Positions 50,297 to 58,632 of a stretch of DNA of 64,000 nt are shown here, piece after piece. Origin of the DNA: Caryophanales bacterium UBA1427. Lineage in GTDB: Bacteria > Bacillota_I > Bacilli_A > ML615J-28 > CAG-313. The stretch lies in assembly GCA_002329485.1 (NCBI GenBank), contig DCTZ01000027.1:5741-69740 (forward strand), written 5' to 3'. Below the pieces are notes generated by a model. The model did no database searches. It saw only the letters and a list, made by a program, of their open reading frames with translations, and was not told the origin of the DNA. The first letter of the stretch is position 1; each line of letters opens with the position of its first letter. Both the position numbers and the translations under genes were made by a program.

Positions 50297-52568
50297 GGGG
50301 TCCACCCGTTTTTACCTTGATAGATTTATCGACCATATACAACCGGTCATATATCTGAAGTTCGAGACTTTCTCCCGAAATCCTGATTTCGGTATCGGTT
50401 TTCGTGGTTTCGACTTCGATGGTCCGGCCCCGATATCGGATTCTGAATTTCAGTCTTTCCCAGACATCCGGAAGCTTAGGCGCGATTTTTAAGTATTTGC
50501 CGTCGCTTCGCAAACCGCCGAATCCGTAGACGATGTTGAGCCAAGCCGCCGAAAGACTCGTGACATGGAGACCTTCGAAAGTATTCCGGTTGTAATCGTC
50601 CAAATCCAGACGCGTCGCAAAACGGAAGAAATCAAAGGCTTCCTGCGTTTTGCCGAGTTCCATCGCCAAAATCGAATGAATCGAAGGCGAAAGGCTCGAC
50701 TCGTGAATGGTCCGTGGTTCGTAATAATCGTAGTTGGCCGCCTTCTGTTCCGCGGTAAACGATTGATTATAAAGAAACATCATCATAAGGACATCGGGTT
50801 GTTTGATGAGATCGTTTCTGTATAAGCGATCGTACGACCAATGGGAATAAAGCGGGAATTCGTCTGTCGAAATCGTGTTTTTGTCGACGTGCGGCAGCTT
50901 GAAGAAGCCGTCGTGCTGTTCGAACAAGCGGGTATTTTCGTCGTACAGAATAATCATTTTTTGCGCTTTGGTTAAAAAGTCTTCAAGTTCGGTTTTCGAA
51001 AACCCTGTTTTTTCGGTCAGTTTCGCATATTCCGAAGGATAGCTTTGTTCCATCCGTTTCAATACTTCGCAGGCGTAAAGGAAAGTGCGTTTGGCCATAT
51101 AGTTGGTATAGGTATTGTTGTGGACCATCATTTGGAATTCGTCGGGTCCCATGACCCCGTAGAAACCGAAGCCCGTTTTATCGGGATTCCAATCACCGCG
51201 GGAAGCCAAAAACCGCGCTATTTCCAAAAGCATTTCGGCCCCGTATTTGATTAAAAAGTCAAAATCGTCCGTCAGATGCACATAGTGCCAAATCGCAAAC
51301 GCCACCCCGGTCGAGGGCTGAAACTGCAGCGACGCATGTTGCCACAATTCGCACGCTTCGTCCCCGTTCAAGGTCGCAATCGGATAACCGGCTCCGCGGC
51401 AATCCAGTTCCCTAGCCCTTTGGATGGCATTGGGCAGGGTACGGTAACGGAACATCAAAAGCTTCTTTGCATCAGCGGGATTGCTGAAGAGATAGAACGG
51501 AAGAATATATGTTTCGGTATCCCAAAAGGCATGGCCGCTGTAAGCTTCCCCGGTCAAACCTTTGGCTCCGATGTTGTTGGAAGATATTCCGCGATAGGTC
51601 TGAAACAGATTAAAGATGCAAAAACGGATACCCTGAAGGTTTTCTTCGTCTCCCGCGATTTCGATATCGCATTCCGCCCATTTCTTCTCGAAATAGGCTC
51701 GGTTGGATTTCAGCGCTTCTTCGTAACAGCTTCTTTTTGCAACAATTTCTTCAAGCGTTTTTTTGTGGCTTGAATCCACCCCACCATGTATTACCAGGTG
51801 GCTTACGCGTTTTTCCAATTTAAAACTTTCGCTCTTTTCGAGCTTAAAGGCAATTTGTTTGGTAAACACCATTTTTTTATCGTTCGGGTTCGATATTTCG
51901 CCGTGGCTGACGATAATCTCTTCGTCGGTCAGTAAACTTTGGCGGGATTTTTTTGTTTGGGCCAAAACCCTGAATCCGTCAGGTTTTTCCGTGCTTTCAA
52001 TTACTTTCCACGGTTTCAGACTGCCGAAGTGTTTTACGGTATAATCCAGATGGGATTTTACCAGCAAATCGGCCTTTCCTTCCAACATTCTGATTTCGAT
52101 AACCTGATAAGCGTTGGTGAAATTTTCCACATCGAGCAGACGTTTGAACGTTATTTCGGCAGTACAATCCTTTTGACGAAAAATAAATCTACGCACCAGT
52201 TCCCCGCTTTGCATATCGAGGGTTCTTTCGAAATCGGTAAAACTGCCCTTTGCCAAATCGACGGGCTGATTGTTCAGATATATTTCGGTTGCCAGGTAAT
52301 TGACGGAATTTACCATAAAATGGCTTTTTCTGCTTATTCCTTTGTAAGGGGCGTTGCTTGGTTTTTCCGGAAGTTCGTACAAACCGTTGAAATAAGTTCC
52401 GATCAATGTTTCGCCGGAATAAGTTTCTTCGAAAAAGCCTCTTACCCCCATGTATTCGTTGGCAAGCGAAAAGATCGATTCGCTCGCTTTGGATCTTTTG
52501 GGGTCAAAGCCTTTTTCGATTATTTTCCAAGGATTCACTTCATAATATTTAATCGCACTTTTTACCAT
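50286..52568 (-). CDS. Glycoside hydrolase family 65 phosphorylase (copy B)
   Basis: 760 residues, same fold as copy A but clearly divergent: FSLANEYMGVRG at the N-terminus, AFWDTETYILPF, catalytic acid in MGPDEFQMMVHNNTYTN, and TIHESSLSPSIHS. The DEFQMMV form of the catalytic loop differs from DEYHERV in copy A, suggesting different linkage or chain-length specificity. ATG at 52568 or GTG at 52577 are possible starts; both follow the AAGGA of the permease end. Confidence 0.92.
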   Translation of the reverse strand: MVKSAIKYYEVNPWKIIEKGFDPKRSKASESIFSLANEYMGVRGFFEETYSGETLIGTYFNGLYELPEKPSNAPYKGISRKSHFMVNSVNYLATEIYLNNQPVDLAKGSFTDFERTLDMQSGELVRRFIFRQKDCTAEITFKRLLDVENFTNAYQVIEIRMLEGKADLLVKSHLDYTVKHFGSLKPWKVIESTEKPDGFRVLAQTKKSRQSLLTDEEIIVSHGEISNPNDKKMVFTKQIAFKLEKSESFKLEKRVSHLVIHGGVDSSHKKTLEEIVAKRSCYEEALKSNRAYFEKKWAECDIEIAGDEENLQGIRFCIFNLFQTYRGISSNNIGAKGLTGEAYSGHAFWDTETYILPFYLFSNPADAKKLLMFRYRTLPNAIQRARELDCRGAGYPIATLNGDEACELWQHASLQFQPSTGVAFAIWHYVHLTDDFDFLIKYGAEMLLEIARFLASRGDWNPDKTGFGFYGVMGPDEFQMMVHNNTYTNYMAKRTFLYACEVLKRMEQSYPSEYAKLTEKTGFSKTELEDFLTKAQKMIILYDENTRLFEQHDGFFKLPHVDKNTISTDEFPLYSHWSYDRLYRNDLIKQPDVLMMMFLYNQSFTAEQKAANYDYYEPRTIHESSLSPSIHSILAMELGKTQEAFDFFRFATRLDLDDYNRNTFEGLHVTSLSAAWLNIVYGFGGLRSDGKYLKIAPKLPDVWERLKFRIRYRGRTIEVETTKTDTEIRISGESLELQIYDRLYMVDKSIKVKTGGPHDC

Positions 52569-52576
52569 ATCAATCA

Positions 52577-53461
52577 CTATTCCTTAATGCCGGTCGTGGC
52601 GACGCTGTCGGTAATCTGCCGTTGGAAGATACCGAACAAAATCAAAACCGGGATAATGGACAGACCAATCAACATCAGGATTTGGTCTTGGGTCATTCCG
52701 CTCGGCGGATTCATATTGACGGAATATATTCTGACCATCAGAGTCTGCTTGTCGGGAACCGAATTCAGCACCAGATACGGCAACAAAAAGTCGCTCCAGG
52801 AAGCATTGATGGCAAAGATCGAAACAACCATCACAATCGGCAGCGAAAGCGGAAAAACGATTCTGGTGAAGATTTGCCAATTGGAAGCTCCGTCCAGTCG
52901 GGCGGCTTCGATCAGGGGTTTCGGAATCGAATCGAAATAAGTTTTAAACATCACGATATAAAAGACATTGGCTCCGTAAGAAAGCCACAAAGGCAAATAC
53001 TTTTGCATAAGGCCCAGTTTTGCGATATTGCCGAGAAGCGTCCGCATATTTGTAACGGCCGGAATCATCATGGTCATCAAAAGAAGCGCATAAATGATTT
53101 TGTGTCCGGCAGGTTTCAGCACGGAAATCACATAGGCCATTAGGCCGTTGAAAAGAACCGCTGATACAACCGATCCCGCCACCACGATAATCGAGTTCAG
53201 ATAATATTTGCCGACATTCAGACGTTCCCACGAATCGAATATTTTGCTTAAACGGAAATGTTCGGGGAAGAAGGAAAACTTGGGGGAAAAGAGTTCCGAC
53301 GGATCCTTGAACCCGGAAATCAAAACCCAAAGCGGCGGAACGACGCTGATAAAAACGATGAATAAAAGAACCAAAATAAGCACAGCGTAAAACAGCTTGA
53401 AATACCATTTTTTGTAATCGGAAAAGTTCAGTATTCCGTCAGTTTTATTTCGTAATTTCAC
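52577..53461 (-). CDS. Sugar ABC transporter permease (MalG type)
   Basis: 294 residues, six membrane helices, with the CUT1 EAA loop EAARLDGASNWQIFTRIVFPLSLP in the second half and the typical C-terminal QRQITDS-TTGIKE tail of MalG-like subunits. Imports an oligosaccharide with the MalF-type partner. Overlaps it by 17 bp. Confidence 0.94.
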   Translation of the reverse strand: MKLRNKTDGILNFSDYKKWYFKLFYAVLILVLLFIVFISVVPPLWVLISGFKDPSELFSPKFSFFPEHFRLSKIFDSWERLNVGKYYLNSIIVVAGSVVSAVLFNGLMAYVISVLKPAGHKIIYALLLMTMMIPAVTNMRTLLGNIAKLGLMQKYLPLWLSYGANVFYIVMFKTYFDSIPKPLIEAARLDGASNWQIFTRIVFPLSLPIVMVVSIFAINASWSDFLLPYLVLNSVPDKQTLMVRIYSVNMNPPSGMTQDQILMLIGLSIIPVLILFGIFQRQITDSVATTGIKE

Positions 53462-54338
53462 CGTGTTGTTTCCTCCTTTCCTTGCTCAGGTAGAAATACA
53501 GGCCCGTAAGCATAAACAATATCAAAGCAACAATAACGCTCAAAGCGGCAGCTTTTCCCGCATCAAATTCCTCGAAAGCGATTTGGTAGATGAGCTGCAC
53601 AAGTGTCGAGGACGCGCCGTTCGGACCGCCGCCTTTGGTCATGACGAGCGGTTCGTAAAAGACCTGGAAAACGGAAATAATCTGCACAATCAAAAGCAGT
53701 TTGATTTGTCCTTTGAGGTGCGGAAGCGTTACGTGCCAAAAACGCTGCCAGGCACTAGCCCCTTCCAGGCGGGCGGCTTCGTAGTATACTTTGTCGATTG
53801 TCTGCAAGTTTGCCAGATAAATCAAAGAAGTCGCGCCGGCCCCTTTCCAGGTCAGAGTAAACACAATCAGAGGAATAACCGCTTTTTCGTTGTTGAGCCA
53901 CAGATTGTTGGTTTTGAACAGCGAATTCAGGACTCCGTAAGGATTCGGGTCAAACAGAAAAGTCCACATTATCGCCACCGCAATCCCCGGAACGATATTC
54001 GGAAAATAAATCATGGTCCTAAAAAGCCCTCTTAAGTGCACCACTTCGTTTAAGATGAGGGCAATGACGATCGGAAGCAGAAAACCGATGACCAGCGACC
54101 ACAAAGCATATTCGAACGTGTTTCCCAAAGCTTTTAAAAAGTCAGCGCTTTGGAACAATAACCTGTACTGTTCGAGTCCCACAAACTTAACCTTGGTGGT
54201 ACCCACGGTTTTGTAAAACGAAAGTGAGATGTTTTGGAAGAGGGGAACCCAAATGTAGAACGCAAAAAGGACTAGGCTCGGCAGCATTATCGCCCAAGCC
54301 TTGGCGTTTTTCCTGATGAATTTCCAAATTTTCGGCAC
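53445..54338 (-). CDS. Sugar ABC transporter permease (MalF type)
   Basis: 297 residues, six helices, EAA loop EAARLEGASAWQRFWHVTLPHLKG. First of the two CUT1 permeases, 63 bp after the binding-protein gene. Starts at GTG 54338 with AAGGAAGTGG upstream. No ATPase gene occurs in the operon; a shared MsmX-type ATPase elsewhere is expected. Confidence 0.93.
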   Translation of the reverse strand: MPKIWKFIRKNAKAWAIMLPSLVLFAFYIWVPLFQNISLSFYKTVGTTKVKFVGLEQYRLLFQSADFLKALGNTFEYALWSLVIGFLLPIVIALILNEVVHLRGLFRTMIYFPNIVPGIAVAIMWTFLFDPNPYGVLNSLFKTNNLWLNNEKAVIPLIVFTLTWKGAGATSLIYLANLQTIDKVYYEAARLEGASAWQRFWHVTLPHLKGQIKLLLIVQIISVFQVFYEPLVMTKGGGPNGASSTLVQLIYQIAFEEFDAGKAAALSVIVALILFMLTGLYFYLSKERRKQHGEITK

Positions 54339-54401
54339 TTTCCACCACTTCCTTTTTTAGGCTGACTTTGAATTTTTAAAAGTTTTTATTTATTCGATTA
54401 C

Positions 54402-55814
54402 TCAGTTGACATTGTTCATATAGTTCTTTTGGAAATCGTTGTTGATGGTCGTAAGCAGGTTCTCGACGTTGACGGTAATGCCTCTCGGGTCGAGAACCGT
54501 CTGAATCGCACCGTCCAAAACTTTATACATTTCCTGACAATAGTAAGGTTCTTCGGTCCGTTTCATCGAATCGAACAAGGCATAGAAGTCCTTGAAATAA
54601 TTCATGTTGACGTTGCAATACATTTGTTCCATGTTTTCCATATATGTTACGTAGTCTTCGTTAATCCATGGTTTGATGGAAGGCAGAATCGGCATGCCTT
54701 TCCTGAGGGCCACCTGCATTCCGTCTTCGATGCTTTGTTTGGCAACGTCGCTCATTTCCGGCGATCTGCCCATATATTCCAGGAACCTTAAAGCTCCCAT
54801 GACCTGCTCGCTGGTGGCTTTTGCAGAAAACATATACGGTGTTCCGCCGAACAGGGAATACCTGTCACCGTTCGGACCGGCAGGCATCGGCACAAAAGCG
54901 TACGGATAGTCGGTCGGTTTGTCCATGTTAACAAACGGAGTGGCAATCGCGTCGCTGCCGACAATGCACATGGCGAGCGTTTCCTGACCGATTTTGCTCC
55001 ACCAGTCGTTGTAAGATAGGGAGACGTCGCTCGGAAGCGCGTTATATTCGTGTTTGATTTTTTTGATCCATTCCAATGCGGCGATCGCTCCCGGGGAATT
55101 TAGTTTGGAGACCCATTTGCCGTTTTCCTGAACCTGCAGATCGGCACCGAAATTCCAGGCGATGTTGCTGAATTGCCAGCCGCCCTGTTTGTTGGCCGAA
55201 AGCACCATGAATCCCGCAACATATTCGAGCGTTTCGGTAATGGTCGAAGCCATGCTCAACAGTTCGTCGAATGTTTGGGGATAGAGCGGATTTCCTTCCG
55301 GATCGTACAAATCGAGTTTTCCGTCGTGGTCGTAATCTTCAATCAGACCAGCTTCTTCCAAAAGTTTCAGATTCATAAAGAGACCCAAACCGTAACCGTC
55401 CCGTGGAACCCCGTAGGTTCGGCCTCCTGCGCTTAAAGCTTCGCGCATTTCCGGATCCATCTTGTCGTACCAACCGAGAGCTTTCAGTTCGTCCGTAATG
55501 TCTTTGACATAACCGTTTGCAATCAGCTTCTGAGGTTCGGTGAACCATGTCTGAAACACCGTCGGAATGGTTCCGGTTTCGGCCATAAACAGGAACGTAT
55601 CGACATTGTATTCATAGTTTTGTCCCTTGATTTCGTACTGAGGATAATCGTTCTCGAAACGCCGTTTCCATTCTTTGAACATTTCGACATCTTCTTTTGC
55701 GGTTTCATCGGGCCACATGCCGATGGTGATGACGATTTTCTCGTCTTTATGTTTACATGCGCTTAAAGCAAAAACAAAAAGCACAACTGTTATTAATACC
55801 ATTAATCTTTTCAT
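54402..55814 (-). CDS. Sugar ABC transporter substrate-binding lipoprotein
   Basis: 470 residues. Lipobox ALSAC with Cys20. Typical CUT1 binding-protein fold: early ITIGMWPDE strand, GRTYGVPRDGYGLGLFMNLKLLEEAG, aromatic-rich ligand cleft and NDWWSKIG. A DHDGKLDLYDPEGN stretch looks like a calcium-binding insertion. ATG at 55814 is preceded by AAAGGAGG. First gene of the sugar operon, directly behind the promoter with the AAAACGTTTT palindrome. Confidence 0.92.
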   Translation of the reverse strand: MKRLMVLITVVLFVFALSACKHKDEKIVITIGMWPDETAKEDVEMFKEWKRRFENDYPQYEIKGQNYEYNVDTFLFMAETGTIPTVFQTWFTEPQKLIANGYVKDITDELKALGWYDKMDPEMREALSAGGRTYGVPRDGYGLGLFMNLKLLEEAGLIEDYDHDGKLDLYDPEGNPLYPQTFDELLSMASTITETLEYVAGFMVLSANKQGGWQFSNIAWNFGADLQVQENGKWVSKLNSPGAIAALEWIKKIKHEYNALPSDVSLSYNDWWSKIGQETLAMCIVGSDAIATPFVNMDKPTDYPYAFVPMPAGPNGDRYSLFGGTPYMFSAKATSEQVMGALRFLEYMGRSPEMSDVAKQSIEDGMQVALRKGMPILPSIKPWINEDYVTYMENMEQMYCNVNMNYFKDFYALFDSMKRTEEPYYCQEMYKVLDGAIQTVLDPRGITVNVENLLTTINNDFQKNYMNNVN

Positions 55815-55836
55815 AAAACCTGATCCTCCTTTTTCC

Positions 55837-55856
55837 ATTATACACTAAAACGTTTT
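55837..55856 (-). promoter_or_regulatory. Sugar operon promoter with LacI/CcpA-type operator
   Basis: Minus-strand TATAAT at 55837-55842, 22 nt before the ATG. Immediately upstream, in the -35/-10 spacer, is a perfect palindrome AAAACGTTTT (55847-55856) within TGAAAACGTTTT, close to the cre / LacI-family pattern except at the last two positions. Its position would block polymerase, implying repression. Confidence 0.55.
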
Positions 55857-55914
55857 CACAAAAAACCCGTAATACTGCAAATTGGTTTGAAATCCTGCAG
55901 TCTTTGGGATTTGG

Positions 55915-55954
55915 GATAAAAAAAGGATTGAATCGGTGGCTCGTGATTCAATCC
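55915..55954 (-). terminator. Terminator after the DUF951 gene
   Basis: Perfect 10-bp stem GGATTGAATC / GATTCAATCC with a 10-nt loop and T7 tail on the minus strand. Confidence 0.9.
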
Positions 55955-55956
55955 GT

Positions 55957-56127
55957 TTACTTTTTAATCTTCTTCAGTGCCTCGACCCTGGGCATCATAA
56001 TGAGTCTTCCGCAGGTTGTGCACTCCAGTTTCAAATCCACGCCCGTCCGTCTGACACGCCATTCCTTACCGCCGCACGGATGGGCTTTTTTGAAGGTTAG
56101 GATATCGTCGATCTTAATCTCGATCAT
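55957..56127 (-). CDS. DUF951 family protein
   Basis: 56 residues, small basic protein with a zinc-binding look: KKAHPCGGKEW and LECTTCGRLIMMPR. The family is widespread in Bacillota next to mscS, parA/parB or ychF; function unknown. ATG at 56127 lies inside the end of mscS (14-bp overlap), with GGTGAGG before it. Confidence 0.9.
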   Translation of the reverse strand: MIEIKIDDILTFKKAHPCGGKEWRVRRTGVDLKLECTTCGRLIMMPRVEALKKIKK

Positions 56128-57148
56128 GATCCTCACCCCGGAAAATTTTGATTTCCTGTTTCGGATAAGCAATATGGTGTTCTTCCAAAATATCTTTGAC
56201 GGCTTTCCGGATGGCCCGTTCCACGCCGTACTGCTGTTCGGAAACAGTGTTGGCGGTGATTCTGAAAGTCATGTTGTTGTCTACCATATCGACCATTCCG
56301 ACGACAGTCGGCGGAGTCAACAGATTCGGCAAATCCGGTAAATGCTTCGTAATTTCTTTGTTGAGCAAATCGATAATTGCGCCCGCTTTTTCCTGGAAAG
56401 GAATTCTGACATCCACCACCGCGACCGAATTGAACATCGAATAATTGATTACTTCCTCGATGCTGCCGTTGCTAAAAAGTTTTACTTCGTTTTTCCAGTT
56501 TTTGACTTTGGTGGTTTTCAGTCCGATATCGATGACTTCCCCTTTGAAATCGCCGATTCCCACGATATCGCCAACATCGAAATGCCGTTCAAACACGATG
56601 AAGATTCCGCTAATGAAATCCACTATCAGTTTTTGCGCACCGAGTCCGATGACCAACCCCGCAATCCCGAGTCCCGCAAGCACAGGCGTGATGTCGATGC
56701 CCCACAGGCTCAAAATTATCGCCGCATCCACGAAATAAAGCAAATATCTCGCGCAGCTCAATATGACTTTTGCGATGGTTATCCGGCGTTTTTCGTTAAT
56801 CAATCCTCTTTTCCCCGAGTGGTTCAGAATTACCTTGATGGTATTGTAAACCGTAAGGGAAATGATGATGACAAAGGCCGTTCCGATTAACACTTCCGTC
56901 TGATGGGTAACCCATTCCTTGAAACTGTCGATTACCGACTTAAACGAAAACTCTTCGTTGGCAAGCATTATCACGATTACCGCACCGACCAAAATAACCA
57001 CATTGACCACAACGTTGATAATGCTTTGGGTTTTGGTCGGCGTTTGGCCGATTAAACGCTTTTTCAGATACATAATGGTGAAATAAAACAAAACCGTTAA
57101 AACCGCTATCCAAAAAGATAACGAATTAGGTGCAAATGCTAAAAACAT
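56114..57148 (-). CDS. mscS: Small-conductance mechanosensitive channel MscS
   Basis: 344 residues. Four hydrophobic segments in the N-terminal half, then the pore helix and beta domain: ITPVLAGLGIAGLVIGLGAQKLIVDFISG, DVGDIVGIGDFKGEV, VKLFSNGSIEEVINYS. Releases solutes at hypo-osmotic shock. The ATG overlaps the parA stop (TGATG). Confidence 0.93.
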   Translation of the reverse strand: MFLAFAPNSLSFWIAVLTVLFYFTIMYLKKRLIGQTPTKTQSIINVVVNVVILVGAVIVIMLANEEFSFKSVIDSFKEWVTHQTEVLIGTAFVIIISLTVYNTIKVILNHSGKRGLINEKRRITIAKVILSCARYLLYFVDAAIILSLWGIDITPVLAGLGIAGLVIGLGAQKLIVDFISGIFIVFERHFDVGDIVGIGDFKGEVIDIGLKTTKVKNWKNEVKLFSNGSIEEVINYSMFNSVAVVDVRIPFQEKAGAIIDLLNKEITKHLPDLPNLLTPPTVVGMVDMVDNNMTFRITANTVSEQQYGVERAIRKAVKDILEEHHIAYPKQEIKIFRGEDHDRD

Positions 57149-57915
57149 CAAATCCCTACCTTCTGATTCATTAAGAGTTCTTTGGCGAGTTCCCGGTATT
57201 CCTTGGAACCGCGGGAATTAAAGGAAAACTGAATTACCGATTTTCCGTGCATCGGCGCTTCCTGAATATGGCTGGAAGTCGAAATGACCGTTTTGAAAGT
57301 CTTGCCCGGAAACAAAAATTTAACCATGTCGGCGATTTTGTACCCGAAGGTGTTGCGATTGTCGAGTTTGGTCAAAAGAATCCCTTCGATGTGCAAATCT
57401 TTCAAATGTTGGATTTGGTCGATTTTGTTGACCATCTGCGTCAACGCGTCATACGCATAGAACCCGCATTCCACCGGTATAATCACCGAATCGCTGGCAA
57501 GCAGCGCGTTGTCGACCGACAAACCGAGCGAAGGCGGGCAATCGATTAAAACGAAATCGTAATAATCTTTGATGTTTTCCAGCCTTTTGGCCAAAAGCCA
57601 TTCTTTGCCCTCCACGCCGTACATCATCTGTTCCAGTTCGGAAAGACGAATCGATGCCGGAATGATATCGAGTTTGGGCGAAATCTCAGGGATTATGGCC
57701 TTGGTTCCGATTGTTTCGTCCAACAGAAAGTCAATAACATCTATCTGGATATTTTCCCGATTGATGCCAAGACCGATGGTGGCATTGGCCTGTTGGTCGA
57801 AATCCACAACCAAAACGCGCCGGTTTTCGAAAGCGAGCGAGGCGCCGAGATTAATGGTCGTCGTGGTTTTGCCCACTCCTCCTTTTTGATTAACGATGGC
57901 AATTACTTTTCCCAT
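57148..57915 (-). CDS. parA: ParA/Soj-type chromosome partition ATPase
   Basis: 255 residues. Deviant Walker A QKGGVGKTTTTINLG, DFDQQANAT, and LIDCPPSLG Walker B. ParA-type ATPases bind DNA and act with ParB in origin segregation and, in Bacillus, DnaA control. It follows rsmG by 24 bp, the usual place of soj, but the next gene is mscS instead of parB. ATG at 57915 with GAGGA 10 nt upstream. Confidence 0.93.
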   Translation of the reverse strand: MGKVIAIVNQKGGVGKTTTTINLGASLAFENRRVLVVDFDQQANATIGLGINRENIQIDVIDFLLDETIGTKAIIPEISPKLDIIPASIRLSELEQMMYGVEGKEWLLAKRLENIKDYYDFVLIDCPPSLGLSVDNALLASDSVIIPVECGFYAYDALTQMVNKIDQIQHLKDLHIEGILLTKLDNRNTFGYKIADMVKFLFPGKTFKTVISTSSHIQEAPMHGKSVIQFSFNSRGSKEYRELAKELLMNQKVGI

Positions 57916-57939
57916 AAGAATAATCCTCAATCTGAAGTT

Positions 57940-58632
57940 TTATAACGGTTTCTTTTTGATTTGCGCAAAAGAGCGCGGATATTTTGCGGGGGTGGGCCCC
58001 ATTTTTTTAATCTTGATGATGGTTCTTTTGCCGTAATCTTTTGGCAAAGTAAAATCGTTTGTTTCGATTGCTTTGGCATTCGTTTCGAGCAGCGCGTTTT
58101 TGGCTTCCGTCAGTTCGGTTTTGCCCTGGGCGCCTTTCATTGCCAACAGAAGGCCTTTATCTTTTAAAAGCGGCATAGACAGTTCCAAAAGAATCGCAAG
58201 ATGAGCTACTGCCCGGGAAGAGACAATCGAAAAACCGCTCCGGTAGGTTTTGGCAAAGTCTTCCGCCCGTTCGGCAATTATCCTGACATTTTCCAAACCG
58301 AGCTTTTCTTTCACCGCCTGCAAAAACCTCGCCTTTTTTTGAATCGGTTCAAGTAGTGTAACCGCTGCGGTAGGTTCCATGAGGGCGATAACCATTCCCG
58401 GAAATCCTGCTCCGCTTCCGATATCGCAGACTGTTTGGTTCCGGAAATCGGTTGTTTTGAACAATAAAATGCTGTCGTAAAAGTGTTTAATATATACTTC
58501 TTCTTTTTCGAAGATTGCGGTCAGGTTCATCACTTTCGACCATTCGGACAATAAGCCAAAATATTCTTCCAATTTTAGCAACTGTTCTTCCGTAATGCTC
58601 GGGTATATTTCTTTAAGATACGAACTAGGCAT
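57940..58632 (-). CDS. rsmG: 16S rRNA (guanine527-N7)-methyltransferase RsmG
   Basis: 230 residues. SAM-binding motif CDIGSGAGFPGM, LLEPIQKKARFL and the SSRAVAHL segment are clear. Methylates G527 of 16S rRNA. Overlaps the mnmG stop by 8 bp; start at ATG 58632 with AGGA upstream. Confidence 0.95.
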   Translation of the reverse strand: MPSSYLKEIYPSITEEQLLKLEEYFGLLSEWSKVMNLTAIFEKEEVYIKHFYDSILLFKTTDFRNQTVCDIGSGAGFPGMVIALMEPTAAVTLLEPIQKKARFLQAVKEKLGLENVRIIAERAEDFAKTYRSGFSIVSSRAVAHLAILLELSMPLLKDKGLLLAMKGAQGKTELTEAKNALLETNAKAIETNDFTLPKDYGKRTIIKIKKMGPTPAKYPRSFAQIKKKPL

